Source of the DNA: Colius striatus
Lineage: Eukaryota > Chordata > Aves > Coliiformes > Coliidae
Assembly: GCF_028858725.1 (NCBI RefSeq)
Contig: NC_084776.1
Location: 496,001 to 560,000 of the forward strand
Reading direction: 5' to 3'
Length of the DNA: 64,000 nucleotides
The notes beneath the pieces are model-generated. The model was not told where the DNA came from and did no database searches. It saw only the letters and a program-made list of their open reading frames with translations. Shown here piece by piece: positions 19,179-29,619 of this stretch. Both the position numbers and the translations under genes were made by a program. The stretch's first letter is position 1; each line of letters starts with the position of its first letter.

Positions 19179-22129
19179 GGCAGAAAGTGCAGAGCAAAAC
19201 CAGCAGCTTCTCACAGCCGAGGTCCCGCCGTGTCCTGATCCTTCCCCACATCGCCCATCCCCCTCCGTCCCCCAGCCCCCGGAGGCTGCTCCGTCCTCAG
19301 CACGCTGAGGAGGGGCGGCTGTACCCCCCCGCCCACCCTCGGGGTGGGAGCTGCAGCTGTGGCCCGCACCGGCTGTGCCACCCAGCCTGAAGCCCCCAGC
19401 CCCGGGGCAGCCTCAGGCATGCAGAGCAGGGCAGGCAAATGACCCAGCCCTCCGGGAAGCGTGGCTGCAGCTGTGGCTGGTGGCTACTGAGGGCGGCCGG
19501 CTGCTGCCAGGAAGCAGAGCCGTGGTGGCAGGGCCTGCACGTGGGCCCGTGGCACGGCAGCTGCCCGTGGCAGACGTGCCAGTGGGCACAGGGAGGCTGC
19601 AAGGGCTGCGTGACCCTCATGGGTTGCCCTGCCCAGAGCAGCCGTCCCCTGCTGGCTGGGGACACTGACTGTGTGGGGCCGTGCCCGCCTGGGAGCCTCG
19701 CTGGGATGCCCAGAGTGGGGCACGGAGGAGATTCACAGTGAGAAGGGTCTCCTGGGAACAGGCATTTGAGGATTTTGCTCCAGCAGCAGCACGTCCGGGA
19801 AAGGAGGCGCCGGGAAGCGGGACCCGTTATCTCAGATTTCCCACAGCGATGCACTCGCCTCACCCAGGAGGGACCCGCGGGGCCACGGGCAAATGGGCTG
19901 TTTGCTCCCCTCACCTCGGGGACCCTGTTCAGGGAACTGGTGCAGCCCGAGGCTGCTGCTGCACGGCTCCCACTGCAGTGCAGCTGCTGTGGCCACAGCC
20001 TGTGCCAGGGCTCACTCGCACTCTCACTCGCAGGGGCTCCTGCCTGCTTCATCTGCCCCCGGGGGTTTGTCTGAGCCCCCTCATGCCTCCTGCACTGGCC
20101 ATCACATCCCCCACTCCGGTCCTCAGGGCTGGCCCCGGCGTGCCTCTTCCCAAGGCAGAGCTCCCTGGGGAGAATGAGCTGGTTGGGCAGCAGGGGCTTT
20201 AAGCAAAGGAGGGATCTGCAGGGCTGCACTCAGCTCTGCCCTGGCTGCAGGGACCAGTGGGGCAGAGGCTCTGGAGAGGCCGTCACAGGGGACATGAGAT
20301 GAGCCTGTGCAGGCAGCAGCCCCAGCAGGATGGGGCACAGGGCCATGCTGTGAGCCTCTGCTGGTGTGGGGCAGGGGCAGCCCCCGCTCTGGCAGCCCCC
20401 TCTCCTGCAAACCTCCCAGGAGAGCGACAAGGCTGTGCCGGGTGGCTGGTGGGAGGAAGAGCTGCCAGACTCAGAGGTAACGTTTCAGTTCCTGCTCTGA
20501 GGGTGTTTCCCCCCTTATCAAGAACTCAGCTCTCACTCTGAGAGTTTCTGTGATATGTAGAAACCAAGTGAAAGACCAGTCCCAGCATGGCCCCGCTGTA
20601 GGAAAGCCCTGGCCCCTGGCCCCCTCCCCACCTCCCCTCCAGCTGTGGCCTGGTGCCAGGGCTGCAGCTGCCCATGCCAGGGCAGCCCCTGGTCAGCAGT
20701 GTCCCCACAGCAGAACCGTTCTGGGATGGTGTCTGGGGCAGTGGGTGGGTGTTTGCCTTCATCTGCAGGAGCACATCTCTGCCATGTCCCACACTGCTCC
20801 CGTCAACGTGGGGTGCCGGGGTGCCACCAGCACTAATGGGGGTGAGATATGGCTGGTTGGGGCAGAGAGAAGATGCTGCTGCTGAGATGTTGCTCCCGCC
20901 ATGGCTGGGACCCACTGTTGGCACCAGCCTGTGAGTGTGAGTGCAGAGGAGGGCTCTGACCCCAGATGCCCCCCGACACAACCACCCACCAGCAGCCACT
21001 GCCACACGGTGCGGAGCACAGGCAGCACCACCCAGCCCACGGTCACACAGGGACAGGCTTATGGCTGGCTCATTCCGATGCCACTTGGGAGCCCAGGCTC
21101 CTCCTGACCCCCTTGTTGGCTGCCAGGGCCCTGCTGTGGTGCCCCCGCCGTGGTGCCTGCACCCCTCCGCAGCTGCCGTGGCTGGGAACAGGAACCCGAC
21201 AGGAGGTTGTGCAAGGAGGAGGGACCCACAGGGCCGGGAGGGTACGGCAGCCACGGCCCTCCCTCACCAGTGTTGAAATTCCAGGCTCTTACAGAAAAGC
21301 CCCCGGGCAGAATTCCTGACAGGGGTGATTCATCCCCACTGGAAATGTGACTTTGCCTGTCCAGTAAACCATCTTCAGCACAACAGACAAAGAGGCAGCA
21401 AGTGCTGCTGCACCCTCGCTGTCACCGGCACCCGCTGTGGGGTGATGGGGCTGCCCTGAGCCCCGTGGGCAGTGCTGGGAAGCGATGAGCAGGGGGCTCA
21501 GAGCTGCTGGGAAGAGGAGAGGTGGGCACCAAGCACAGAACGGACTCCCCAGCTGCCCGTCCCCGGGGGGGTCTCCCCTGCCCTGTGTGCAGGCCAGTGC
21601 CGTGCGCAGGTGCTCTGGGGGGACCGTCCCCCGGCGCTGAGGGTATGCGGGACGGCTGTTTCCAGGAAGCTGCGTGAGGGCAGCCAGGCTGCAGAGTTCC
21701 CGACAGCAGCTCTGGTTTTAATAACAGCAAATCAATGGATGCCCGATTCTAGCCAGAGCAAACTCCTGCGCTTCCCTCCACGGCCTCTCCAGCCGGTGGC
21801 TTCCCTGAGGCCAGAAAGGACCAGGACGGGAGCCCTGACCCTGGTCACCGCACGTGGGTTTCCAAGCGCAGATGGATGGCCCCTGCCTGCCTGCACCCCC
21901 CTGCCCCGGGGTGCTGCCTGCGCCCCAGCCCTGCCTGCCTGGGCTGCCCTGCATGGGGAGGGCAGCTTGGGGGTCTCCGCTGCCCCTGCCCAGCCCCGGG
22001 CTGTGCCCACCCCTCGCAGGTGTTGCCCGTGGGGCTGTTCCTTGGCTGGGCATTCCCAGCTGCTCCAGGCTGCTCGCTCCCCCCAGCCCTGTGCTGTGAT
22101 TCAGCCTCCCTTCCCCGCGGGGTTTGCAC

Positions 22130-22252
22130 AAACCTCCCTGCTCTCTTTGTGCTTGTTTTGAGAACAGATTAGTCATGGCTCTTAGCTGGCTTCCAGCAAA
22201 CTGCACAACAGCACCATGGAAAAAAGAGAACAGCAAAGTGATGACTCAGCAG
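22130..22252. promoter_or_regulatory. Candidate regulatory islet with NF-E2/MARE-type site
   Basis: AT-richer sequence with GAACAGATTAGTCATGG, a purine run and, at 22242-22251, TGACTCAGCA, an exact NF-E2/small-Maf type element that also contains the AP-1 core TGACTCA. It stands out from the flanks by composition. Function is inferred only. Confidence 0.28.
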
Positions 22253-22940
22253 GGCTCACACTCCTGTCCCTTGGGTGCCAACTGTCCCCTGCTCCTGAGC
22301 AGCCCCGGGCACTGGCCTAGACCACCCAGCAGATGGGCAGCCAGGCCAGGGCTGGTGATGCAGGGGAGGAGTCCGGGGCAGTGCCTGTCTGGGAGTAGGT
22401 TAGCAGGGGCTTGGGAGGTGCTGGCTGGGTGGGACACCACATCCCTGGGGTCCTCAGGGGAGGATAAACCCTTGAGTGCAGTCTCTGTCCCATCATGGTA
22501 CCCAGCGAGGGAGTGGTTCCCTCCGGCCCATGGCACTGCACTACCCTGAGCCCTCCCTGCTGCTCACGCAGCTGCAGCATCCTGCTGCTCCAGGGAGACT
22601 GCATGGGCACAGGAGCTGCTGCGGTGCAAAGAGGCTGCCAGGCCCATGCTGGGCAGCAGCTCCACTTCCTGGAGCTGCAGGTCTGGAGATCCCCAGGTTC
22701 TGTGGGCTCAGCAGGCACCCCCAGGCACCAGGGCAGCACCTGCACGCTGAGGCTGTGACAGTGACAGGAACTCCTGGGGCGGGCCCTTACCGTACCTCGC
22801 ACCTTGCTCTGCAGCCCTTTATTGCCCTGCCTTGGCTGGCTGCCCGGTGACACGGCGCTGCCAAGTCTCTGTGCCAGGTGGCTTATTGTGATCCCATGGC
22901 GCTGGACACCAACTGGTGTTGACTGCCAAGGATGAACAAT

Positions 22941-22957
22941 GTAATTGCTGGAATTAC
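22941..22957. promoter_or_regulatory. Perfect inverted repeat GTAATT-N5-AATTAC
   Basis: Six-base arms GTAATT and AATTAC flank five bases. Each arm holds a TAATT homeodomain core, so the arrangement could bind a homeodomain dimer. It is short enough to arise by chance. Confidence 0.25.
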
Positions 22958-23640
22958 AGTAAAGTGCCTGCTCCCATTCCCACTCGTTAAATGCTGAGAC
23001 AGGGCCCTTGGGTCCTTCTAGGGAACATCTGCTCCAGCTGTGTCCTCTGCCAGCTGCACACCCCGGCCCTGCCCAGCACAGCGGCATCTCCATCCCTCGC
23101 CCCTGGCCTGGCCAGTGCAGCCTGGAGCTGCTCTCTGACAATGGGGCCTGGGAGCCATGGGATGGGCACAACCCACTAGACTTACAGGGACCTCTGTGTC
23201 CCCTGGCCTCATACACCGGCGGGGAGGGAGCCATGCCAGCCCCACGGATGCAGAGTCCCCATCGCCAGCCACACGTGTGGCGTTGCCGCTGCCTGCTCCT
23301 GCGCCGGGGCCGAGGCAAGGGCTGATGCGAGGCCAAGGGATACTCCAGGGCTGGGGTTTGGCATCTGCCCACAGCTGCTCTGCCAGGGTCATCCGAGGAC
23401 TCTGCGCTGTGCTGGGCAAACACACCCGAGGCACCTGGCAGCCTGCAGCCCGGAGCACCCATGGAGACCTCCCGTGACGTGCCACCAGCGTGCCCGTGGC
23501 CAGCAGTGGCCACAGCCAGTGGCAGGAACCTTGAAGCTCTCTGCAGACGCAGGTGCAAGAGCTGTGTGGGCTCAGGCCGAGGAGCAGGAGAGGGCTGACC
23601 ATGTGGAGGGTGCGGGACGGGGTCTGCCCGTGCGCTGGTA

Positions 23641-24220
23641 CCCTCAGCCTGCCCCGGCACGGCCCCCCGGCAGACGGTGTGAGCGGCACTGGGCAGTAGG
23701 ACCGCCCGGCCCCGGCGCAGGGGCAGCCCTGGGGCTGCAGGACACGGCCCCCCGCCGTCCCCCCGCCTGGCAGCGCCGGCCCCGGGCTGCTGCCCGTGCC
23801 TTGGCCGCGTCCCCGGCGCGGGGCGTGCGGGGGGGCTGCGGCTGCCATTGCCACGGCAACGCGGCTTTGTTTGAAACCTTCCTCGGAAACGTCAAGACTT
23901 TCTCCGGGCTCCAGCCGCCGCTGCCGGGATGAAAACTTCCTCCCGGGCCGTGGAAACGCTCCAGGGGCGGGGGGACGTTCCACTCTGAGCGTCTCCGGCG
24001 GCGTGTGCAGCGGGAGCTGCGCCCCGCGCCGTGCCCGACGTGCGGGACCGACCCCCGGCGGGAGCAGGCGCTGCGGCCGGGGCTGCGGCCTCGCACGCTG
24101 CCGCGGCGCCCCTGGGGTCCCTCAGAGCTCGGGGTGCTGCTGGCTGTGAGGGCAGCGGTGGGCTGCGGCTGCGGGCGGGGGCGCCGGGGCAGCGCGGCCT
24201 CGGAGCTGCTGATGGAAGGA
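23641..24220. promoter_or_regulatory. Orphan CpG island
   Basis: Around 580 bases of dense CpG with no recognised coding exon on either strand. It contains a TTCCTCGGAA motif near 23878 (spaced STAT6-like). An unannotated promoter or distal element of SOCS3 is possible. Confidence 0.4.
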
Positions 24221-26880
24221 GTGAGGAATCCGCAGCTGCTGGCTCCTTCCCGGCTGGCTGGCTGCGGGTCTGGCTGGGGAAGCAGCAACAGAGAGGGGTT
24301 TCCATGGGGATGTACACAGGCCTCTGGGCTCATCGGCATCCCGAAATACACCCTGGCCTCGGCGCGGCGGTCCTGCTGCTGCCCCACGCTCCCCCCTACT
24401 CACAGCCCTGCCTGGGCTGGGAAGAGCTGGGGGCTCAGACCAGGCTCCTGATGAAGGGGTGTGGGGCAGCCCCTGCGGCTCTCCTGGCGGTCAAGTCTCT
24501 TTCTCCTCTGTGCCAGCTGTGAGATGGGTTACTGCTGGCCGAGCCCCTGCCAGGGCTAGGGATAATGTGTGCATGGGGCTGCCCGGGGCAGAGAAGTGAG
24601 ATGAGGGGATGCTGTAGGACCAGGGCTCTCCCATGGGCTCCAGGGAGGTCGAGCCGCAGGGCTCTGCAGCCCTGCTCTTCCACCAGTACTGGCAGCCGTT
24701 GCCCATCCCGAGTTGGGGCAGCTGGCACCAGCCCTGGGCTGTGCCACAGAGCTGAGCTTGTGCTTCCCGGCAGCACACCGGGGAGCAGATGCCTCAGTCC
24801 CTGTTCCCAACCAACCCCTGGCCCTGGCCTGCAGAGGAACTGCCATGTAAGGAGCAGGTGGTGCCATTTACAGTAAGTCCCCGGCTGCAGCACAGCCCTT
24901 TCCTGCATCCTACTGGGAAGCACGGCGCTGATGTGGGAACGTCCTGGCGCTGTGGAACTGAGGCAGCAGGAAGCACACGAGGCCTGTGCCGCCAGGTCGG
25001 GGTGTTCACGGCGAGCTCCCCGCCTGGCTTTGCCACCCCAGGGACCACCAGTGCCGCTGGTCACTGCCACCTTCCCTGAGGTAATCACCCAGTCCCGGGT
25101 GCAAGGGCAGGAGAGGCTGGTGGGTGACCGGCCCTTTGGGTGACAGCCCAGTGAGCCCAGGGGACACCCTTAGGGTGCTCCCTGCGGTGCCACCTCCCTC
25201 CCACCACGGGCTTGGGGTTGTGCAGTTGTGCCTCACTTCCCATGCAGCTCCTGGCAGTGACAGGGTCTGATCACCGTGGTGAACGCTTCCCCATCCAGGA
25301 GCTCAGCTGGCCGGGGCAGAGGGGAACTGGCTGCCCGTGACACGCTCAGTTCTCTGCTTACGAAACACGGGGCCAAGTCCACTTGGCTTTTCTGGAGAAG
25401 GCGAGAGGTTTGTGAAACCTCCAGCAGGGATTTGCCCGCCGGCCGCTGCGTCACCGCTGCCGTGAGGTTGGGTTTGTTCCAAGAAACCCACAGGGCTGGC
25501 GGCGCTTCCCGGACTCTCGACTCAGCAGCGGGTTGCAGCACCGCCGCAGCCTGAGCGGGAGGGAAGGGTCTGGGGACCTTCTGGGAAGCGGCAGAGCCGG
25601 GGTCGTTCTCTCAGGGATGAGAGGGCAGGGGTCCGGCATGGGGTGCTGGGCAGGGCCACTGCAGGCAGCCCGGCTGCCCTCCCCCAGTGGGCAGCTTCCC
25701 TACTCTGTGCCAAGGCAGGATGCTGCCAGCTCCCCACACTCTGATGGAGGAGGCTGGGGATGTTCAGAGCTCCTCCAGAGCCCTGGTTCCCCATCCCCGG
25801 CTGTGCCTTGTTCTGCCCAAGGGCTGTGATGCTCCAGATCCCTCCCCAGGTGCTGCGAGTGCTGCAGGGAAGGTGCTGCCCATGGCAGGGAGCTGCTGTG
25901 GCCTTGCTGCTGCTCCCACCCGTTCCCTGGCACAGAGCTGGGAGTCACCGGTGCTGCTGGGAGCCCTGACGTGGGGATGTGCCTTGGCAGGGCCTGGCGG
26001 GCAGCCACCCGTGCACATGGACATTCCTCACATAGCTGGGGCGGGTGCCGGGACAGGCGCACGGCGCTTCCTGGCAGCATGAGCCACAGCCCCACACAGC
26101 AGCACCAAAATAGTCACTGGGACAGTCCTGTGCCTGCAGCCCAAGTGGGCACATTTACCCTCCCTCTGCTCCAGGAAGGTTCCTAAGGGAAGCCTTTTCC
26201 CAGGGGCTGGGTTTCCCTGGACAGGAGCGTGGTGCAGGACTCCTGGCACGATGCTGGGGGTGTGGGGCTGAGGGTGCTGTGGAGGCTGAGCGGGTGCTGG
26301 GAGAGCTGTGAAGCACAGAGCACCTGGACACAGCCTGTCCTGGCTGCCCGGGGCTCTGCAGGGGCCAACCTCTGCGGTACCAGAGTTCCCCTCTCTGCCC
26401 TGGATGCAGCTCTCCCACTGGGCATCACACTCCAGCCAGCCACAGATGGGAGTTTATTCCAGTGCCCGGTTCATGGCCTCATGGCCAATGCCCCCAAGGA
26501 CACTGGGGAAATCCTCTCCCTCCTCTTCTACCGTTCCCTGGTGATCTGCTCTGGGCCAGGCTGGGGTCTGGTAGGTGGGGATCTGCACAGGACAGGACAG
26601 CCCCAATCAGGGATGGAGCTTTTAAGTCTGCTTTGGGGGTGAGCATGACCTTGGCCTCCTTGCTTAACGCCCTCTGCCTTCCTGCTTAACCCCTCTCCCC
26701 TGAGCCTGCTGCACCCACGGTAGAAGCATCACAAACTCCTTTTGTAACTCCACACCTCTCAGGACCCTGCTCCTGCAGCTCTTCACACCATCACAAGCCT
26801 TTGCCTCTCAAAACTGGGCTAGGGGCCAACCTTGGCCACCAGCTCAGCCCTTCTGTGCCCAGGGCAACAGGCCGTGTCCT
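24221..26880. other. Intergenic, with three STAT-like motifs at 25390-25587
   Basis: No gene is recognised. Within 200 bases there are TTCTGGAGAA (25390-25399, N4 spacing), TTCCAAGAA (25477-25485) and TTCTGGGAA (25579-25587). They lie about 1.6-1.8 kb beyond the SOCS3 poly(A) signal. The rest shows nothing notable. Confidence 0.4.
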
Positions 26881-27140
26881 GCCCTGTGCCCAGAGCCGGG
26901 GGCGGGTCCCGTCGCCGCGGTGCCTCGCGGCTCAGCCCGGGCAGCGCAGCGGCATCGCGGGGCTCAGACGTACCTGGGGCAGCAGCTCTGGGCGCCGGCT
27001 GTGAGTCACCGGCGGGATCACCCGGCGAGGAGAGCGGCTCCAGGAAACCGACGCTTACGTGGTGTAAACACCATCCCAGCGAGGGCAGCGGCCGGGAGGG
27101 ACGTGCGTCACGCCGGGGGGGCCCGGGCGGCCTTGGGAGC
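26881..27140. promoter_or_regulatory. CpG island just beyond the SOCS3 3' end
   Basis: A short CpG-dense block with a perfect AP-1 core TGAGTCA at 27002-27008 and a CRE-like TGCGTCAC near 27103. It sits within 50-300 bases of the end of the SOCS3 transcript. It may act as a 3' enhancer or as the promoter of an antisense transcript; no coding exon is visible. Confidence 0.35.
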
Positions 27141-27179
27141 ACAAGGGAGAAAACAAACCAGGTCTGAGGGGCTTAGTTA

Positions 27180-28314
27180 AAAAATAGTGCTCTTTATTAT
27201 AAATTATGGAAACATTTCCTTTCTGAATATAAATATAAATATGTGCAAAGTTTCGTCCGAGTTTTGGTTTGGTTGAATTTTCAAGCATGGTTTTGCTCAG
27301 CCCTCGAGGCTGGAGGTGAAGATGGAATCTTTATAAAAGACAGTGATTCACGTTGGCCTGTAAACATCCCTTCGGTGTAAAAAACTCAAAGTGAAGAAAA
27401 GAAAAAGCCAGGAAAACCCAACAGCTTCTCTGGGCGGACGCAGAAAAGCGAGACGATGCTCCGGGGGATCCTCCCGCCCTGCTCCCGGGGCAGCAGCGTG
27501 GAGAGGGTCTGCAGGGCCTGGCAGAGGGGGGTTGACACTCGGGGTAACAGTCCAGCAGCGGCACCGGGTCTCCGGCGGGACTCTCAGCGGTGTCGGGACA
27601 CGGCTTCCCCTCCCTTCACGGCGTGTCACCGGGACCGTTATCACGTGGCGTCACCAAACGATGTGCAGTAACCCAGACCACAGGGCAGGGTGAGAATATT
27701 AAGGCTTAGTCCCTGGAAAATGGCAACGAGGGGAGAAAAAGGCAGCAACCTCCAAGTCTGGGGCCTGAAAGGAGCTTCCAGCTGCAAGGAGGCAGCAAGA
27801 GGTAAAGTACAGTATGGGCAAAAAACACTTTCCCCTTAAAACCGAGGAAAAGCGATCAGGCACTAGCTGGATCCAGTGCATTCCGTTCTCTGGTGGCAGA
27901 CAGGGCTCTCTCCAGGACACCCCAGGGGCGGTCCCGCTGCAGCAGCGGGGATGCAGCTGCTGGGCACCAGCAACGGGCGCCGTCCTGGCTTGCCCGAGCC
28001 CCTGGAGGCTTTGCCAACGGGCTCTCCCGGGCTGTGACAGGAAGGCCCCTGCACTGTAACATCCACAGTCTGACCAGAGCAGTCTCCTTCCCCACGGATG
28101 GGGAGTGTTGCGCTTCCTCGGGGGGGGGGGTCCCCCAGCACCAAGGGCACCCGGCGGCGCTGGCCACAGGCCCGGGCCCACAGCAGCTCACTCCAGTCCC
28201 CATCCTCTCCTTCCCGGAGGGAGAGGCTCGGCGTGTCCTGCAAGTCCCTGCGCCGGTGGGGCGTTGTGCCTGTCCTCTTGTGCTTGTAGCGTGCAACCTC
28301 GCATCACCGGCCCC
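27180..28314 (-). other. SOCS3: SOCS3 3' UTR with AU-rich end and poly(A) signal
   Basis: AATAAA on the minus strand is at 27198-27193. The last 60 bases before it are AU-rich (repeated ATATTTATATT between about 27225 and 27245), which suits the known instability of SOCS3 mRNA. The UTR is about 1.1 kb. No conserved open frame is present. Confidence 0.75.
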
Positions 28315-28944
28315 TTAGAGGGGGGCATCGTACTGGTCCAGGAACTCCTTGATGGGAGCCGGCAGCTGAGTCATGTTCTCGTAGGAGTCCAGGTGCCCGT
28401 TGACGGTCTTGCGGCAGAGGTGCTGCAGGGTGGAGACGCTGGAGGAGAGTGGGCGGCTCAGCACCAAGGGGATCTTCTCGCCGCCCGAGTAGATGTAGTA
28501 GGTGCGTTTGGGGTGCAGAGCCCCCCCCGGCTGCTCAGGGACAGCGCAGGGCGCGGGCGGCATGTAGTGATGCACCAGCTTGAGCACGCAGTCAAAGCGG
28601 GGCACGGGCTGGCTGCTGCGAGGGTCGCTCTGCAGGGAGAAGCTGCCGCCCTCGCACTGGATGCGCAGGTTCTTGGTGCCCGACTCCGTCTTGACGCTGA
28701 GGGTGAAGAAGTGCCGCTGGTCCGAGCTGTCCCTGATGAGGAAGGTGCCGGCCGGCTCGGCACTCAGCAGCAGGTTGGCCTCGCCGCCTGTCACCGTGCT
28801 CCAGTAGAAGCCGCTCTCCTGCAGCTTGCGCACGGTGTTCACCACCAGCTGATACTCGCTCTTGGAGCTGAATGTCTTGAGGCGCAGGCTGGTGTCGAGG
28901 GGGTGGCTCATCCCGGCGGCGGGGAACTTGCTGTGGGTGACCAT
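28315..28944 (-). CDS. SOCS3: Suppressor of cytokine signalling 3
   Basis: A single coding exon of 209 residues (human 225; the difference falls between the SH2 domain and SOCS box, where mammals carry a longer PEST insert). The protein binds gp130-type receptors and JAKs, blocks JAK kinase activity and recruits Elongin B/C-Cullin5. Visible parts: kinase inhibitory region around 22-33 including the key Phe25; SH2 domain from about 46 with the phosphotyrosine-binding Arg71 in FLIRDSS; a proline-containing linker; SOCS box from about 170 with LQHLCRKTV, and the tail tyrosines Y188 and Y205 that correspond to human Y204 and Y221. The intronless coding exon, with an intron in the 5' UTR, is the usual SOCS3 structure. 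Regulation is by STAT sites in the promoter (separate entries). Confidence 0.98.
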   Translation of the reverse strand: MVTHSKFPAAGMSHPLDTSLRLKTFSSKSEYQLVVNTVRKLQESGFYWSTVTGGEANLLLSAEPAGTFLIRDSSDQRHFFTLSVKTESGTKNLRIQCEGGSFSLQSDPRSSQPVPRFDCVLKLVHHYMPPAPCAVPEQPGGALHPKRTYYIYSGGEKIPLVLSRPLSSSVSTLQHLCRKTVNGHLDSYENMTQLPAPIKEFLDQYDAPL

Positions 28945-29405
28945 GGCGCAGGGAGCCAGCTTTGCGTGCTCGGGGTGCTGCTGCCGGGAGCAGCCGCCGC
29001 TACACCATCACCTGCGGCAGAGACACCGGTGAGCCACGGCACCGCGGTCCCCGGCGCCCCGTCCCCGGGACGACTCGGCCGATGCCCTCCCGAGCACCGG
29101 CACTCCCGGCCGCCGCCGGCCCCGGGGGGCACCGCAGCCGCGGCCCTCGGCCATCGCCCTCCCGGGGGACCGGCGTCCCGGCCGTCCCGCTCCCCTGCAG
29201 CGCCGGCATCCCCGCTCCCGGGCCATCCTCCGGCCGCGGGGCACCGGCTCCGCTGGCACCCGGCTACCTCCTCCCCCCCGGGGGCGCCGGCATGCCGGGC
29301 CATCCCTCCTCGGCTCCCCTCCCGCGGCCCCGTCCCGTCGCAAGCGATGCTGTACCTGCGGCGCGGGTGCCGGGGCCGGTCTCGGCGGCGGCGGGCGGCG
29401 GCGGA
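28945..29405 (-). other. SOCS3: SOCS3 5' UTR: exon 1, intron, start of exon 2
   Basis: Exon 2 begins at 29011 after a CAG acceptor and runs into the ATG at 28944. A donor (CAG|GTACAG) at 29356/29355 marks the end of an untranslated exon 1. The TATA-like element at 29431-29438 places the transcription start near 29405. The intron is about 344 bases and very GC-rich. Confidence 0.7.
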
Positions 29406-29430
29406 GCTGCCGGGGCCGCCCGGGGAGGCC

Positions 29431-29488
29431 TCTTATAGCGGGCGCAGAGCCCGCCCTCGGGTTCCTGGAACTGCGCGGCTTCTTGTAA
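29431..29488 (-). promoter_or_regulatory. SOCS3: SOCS3 core promoter: two STAT elements, GC box, TATA-like box
   Basis: Read on the minus strand in order: TTACAAGAA (29488-29480), TTCCAGGAA (29470-29462), a GGGCGGG GC box, then CTATAAGA (29438-29431). This is the same order and the same two nonamers as the distal and proximal STAT-responsive elements described in the mouse Socs3 promoter. STAT3-driven negative feedback by SOCS3 is established; identity of the motifs is directly visible here. Confidence 0.88.
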
Positions 29489-29597
29489 CGCTCCCCGGCG
29501 CCCTCCCGCCGCCCCGCCCGGCCCGGCCCGCCTCGGCGCGCCGCCAGCCACCGCCGGCCCATTCCGGGCAGCGCGGCCGCCCCCTCCCGCTCTTTCC

Positions 29598-29606
29598 TTC
29601 TAAGAA
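29598..29606. promoter_or_regulatory. SOCS3: Additional upstream STAT-type palindrome
   Basis: TTCTAAGAA fits TTCN3GAA and lies about 110 bases upstream of the distal STAT element. It could strengthen STAT responsiveness; binding is not known. Confidence 0.45.
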
Positions 29607-29619
29607 GAGGAGAGTCCCG

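Larger units (their letters stand above)
19179..23640. other. Intergenic, no gene recognised
   Basis: About 4.5 kb of moderately GC-rich sequence. I see no coding exon, no transposon end and no long tandem array. Possible regulatory pieces are a TTCCAGGAA at 21660-21668, the islet at 22130-22252 and the palindrome at 22941-22957, listed separately or in the findings. Confidence 0.45.

Noticed and set aside
13152-27179. A hidden BIRC5 or TMEM235 gene
   Set aside because: I looked for the BIR-domain GWEPDDDP-type segment and for claudin-like tetraspan exons on both strands and found none.
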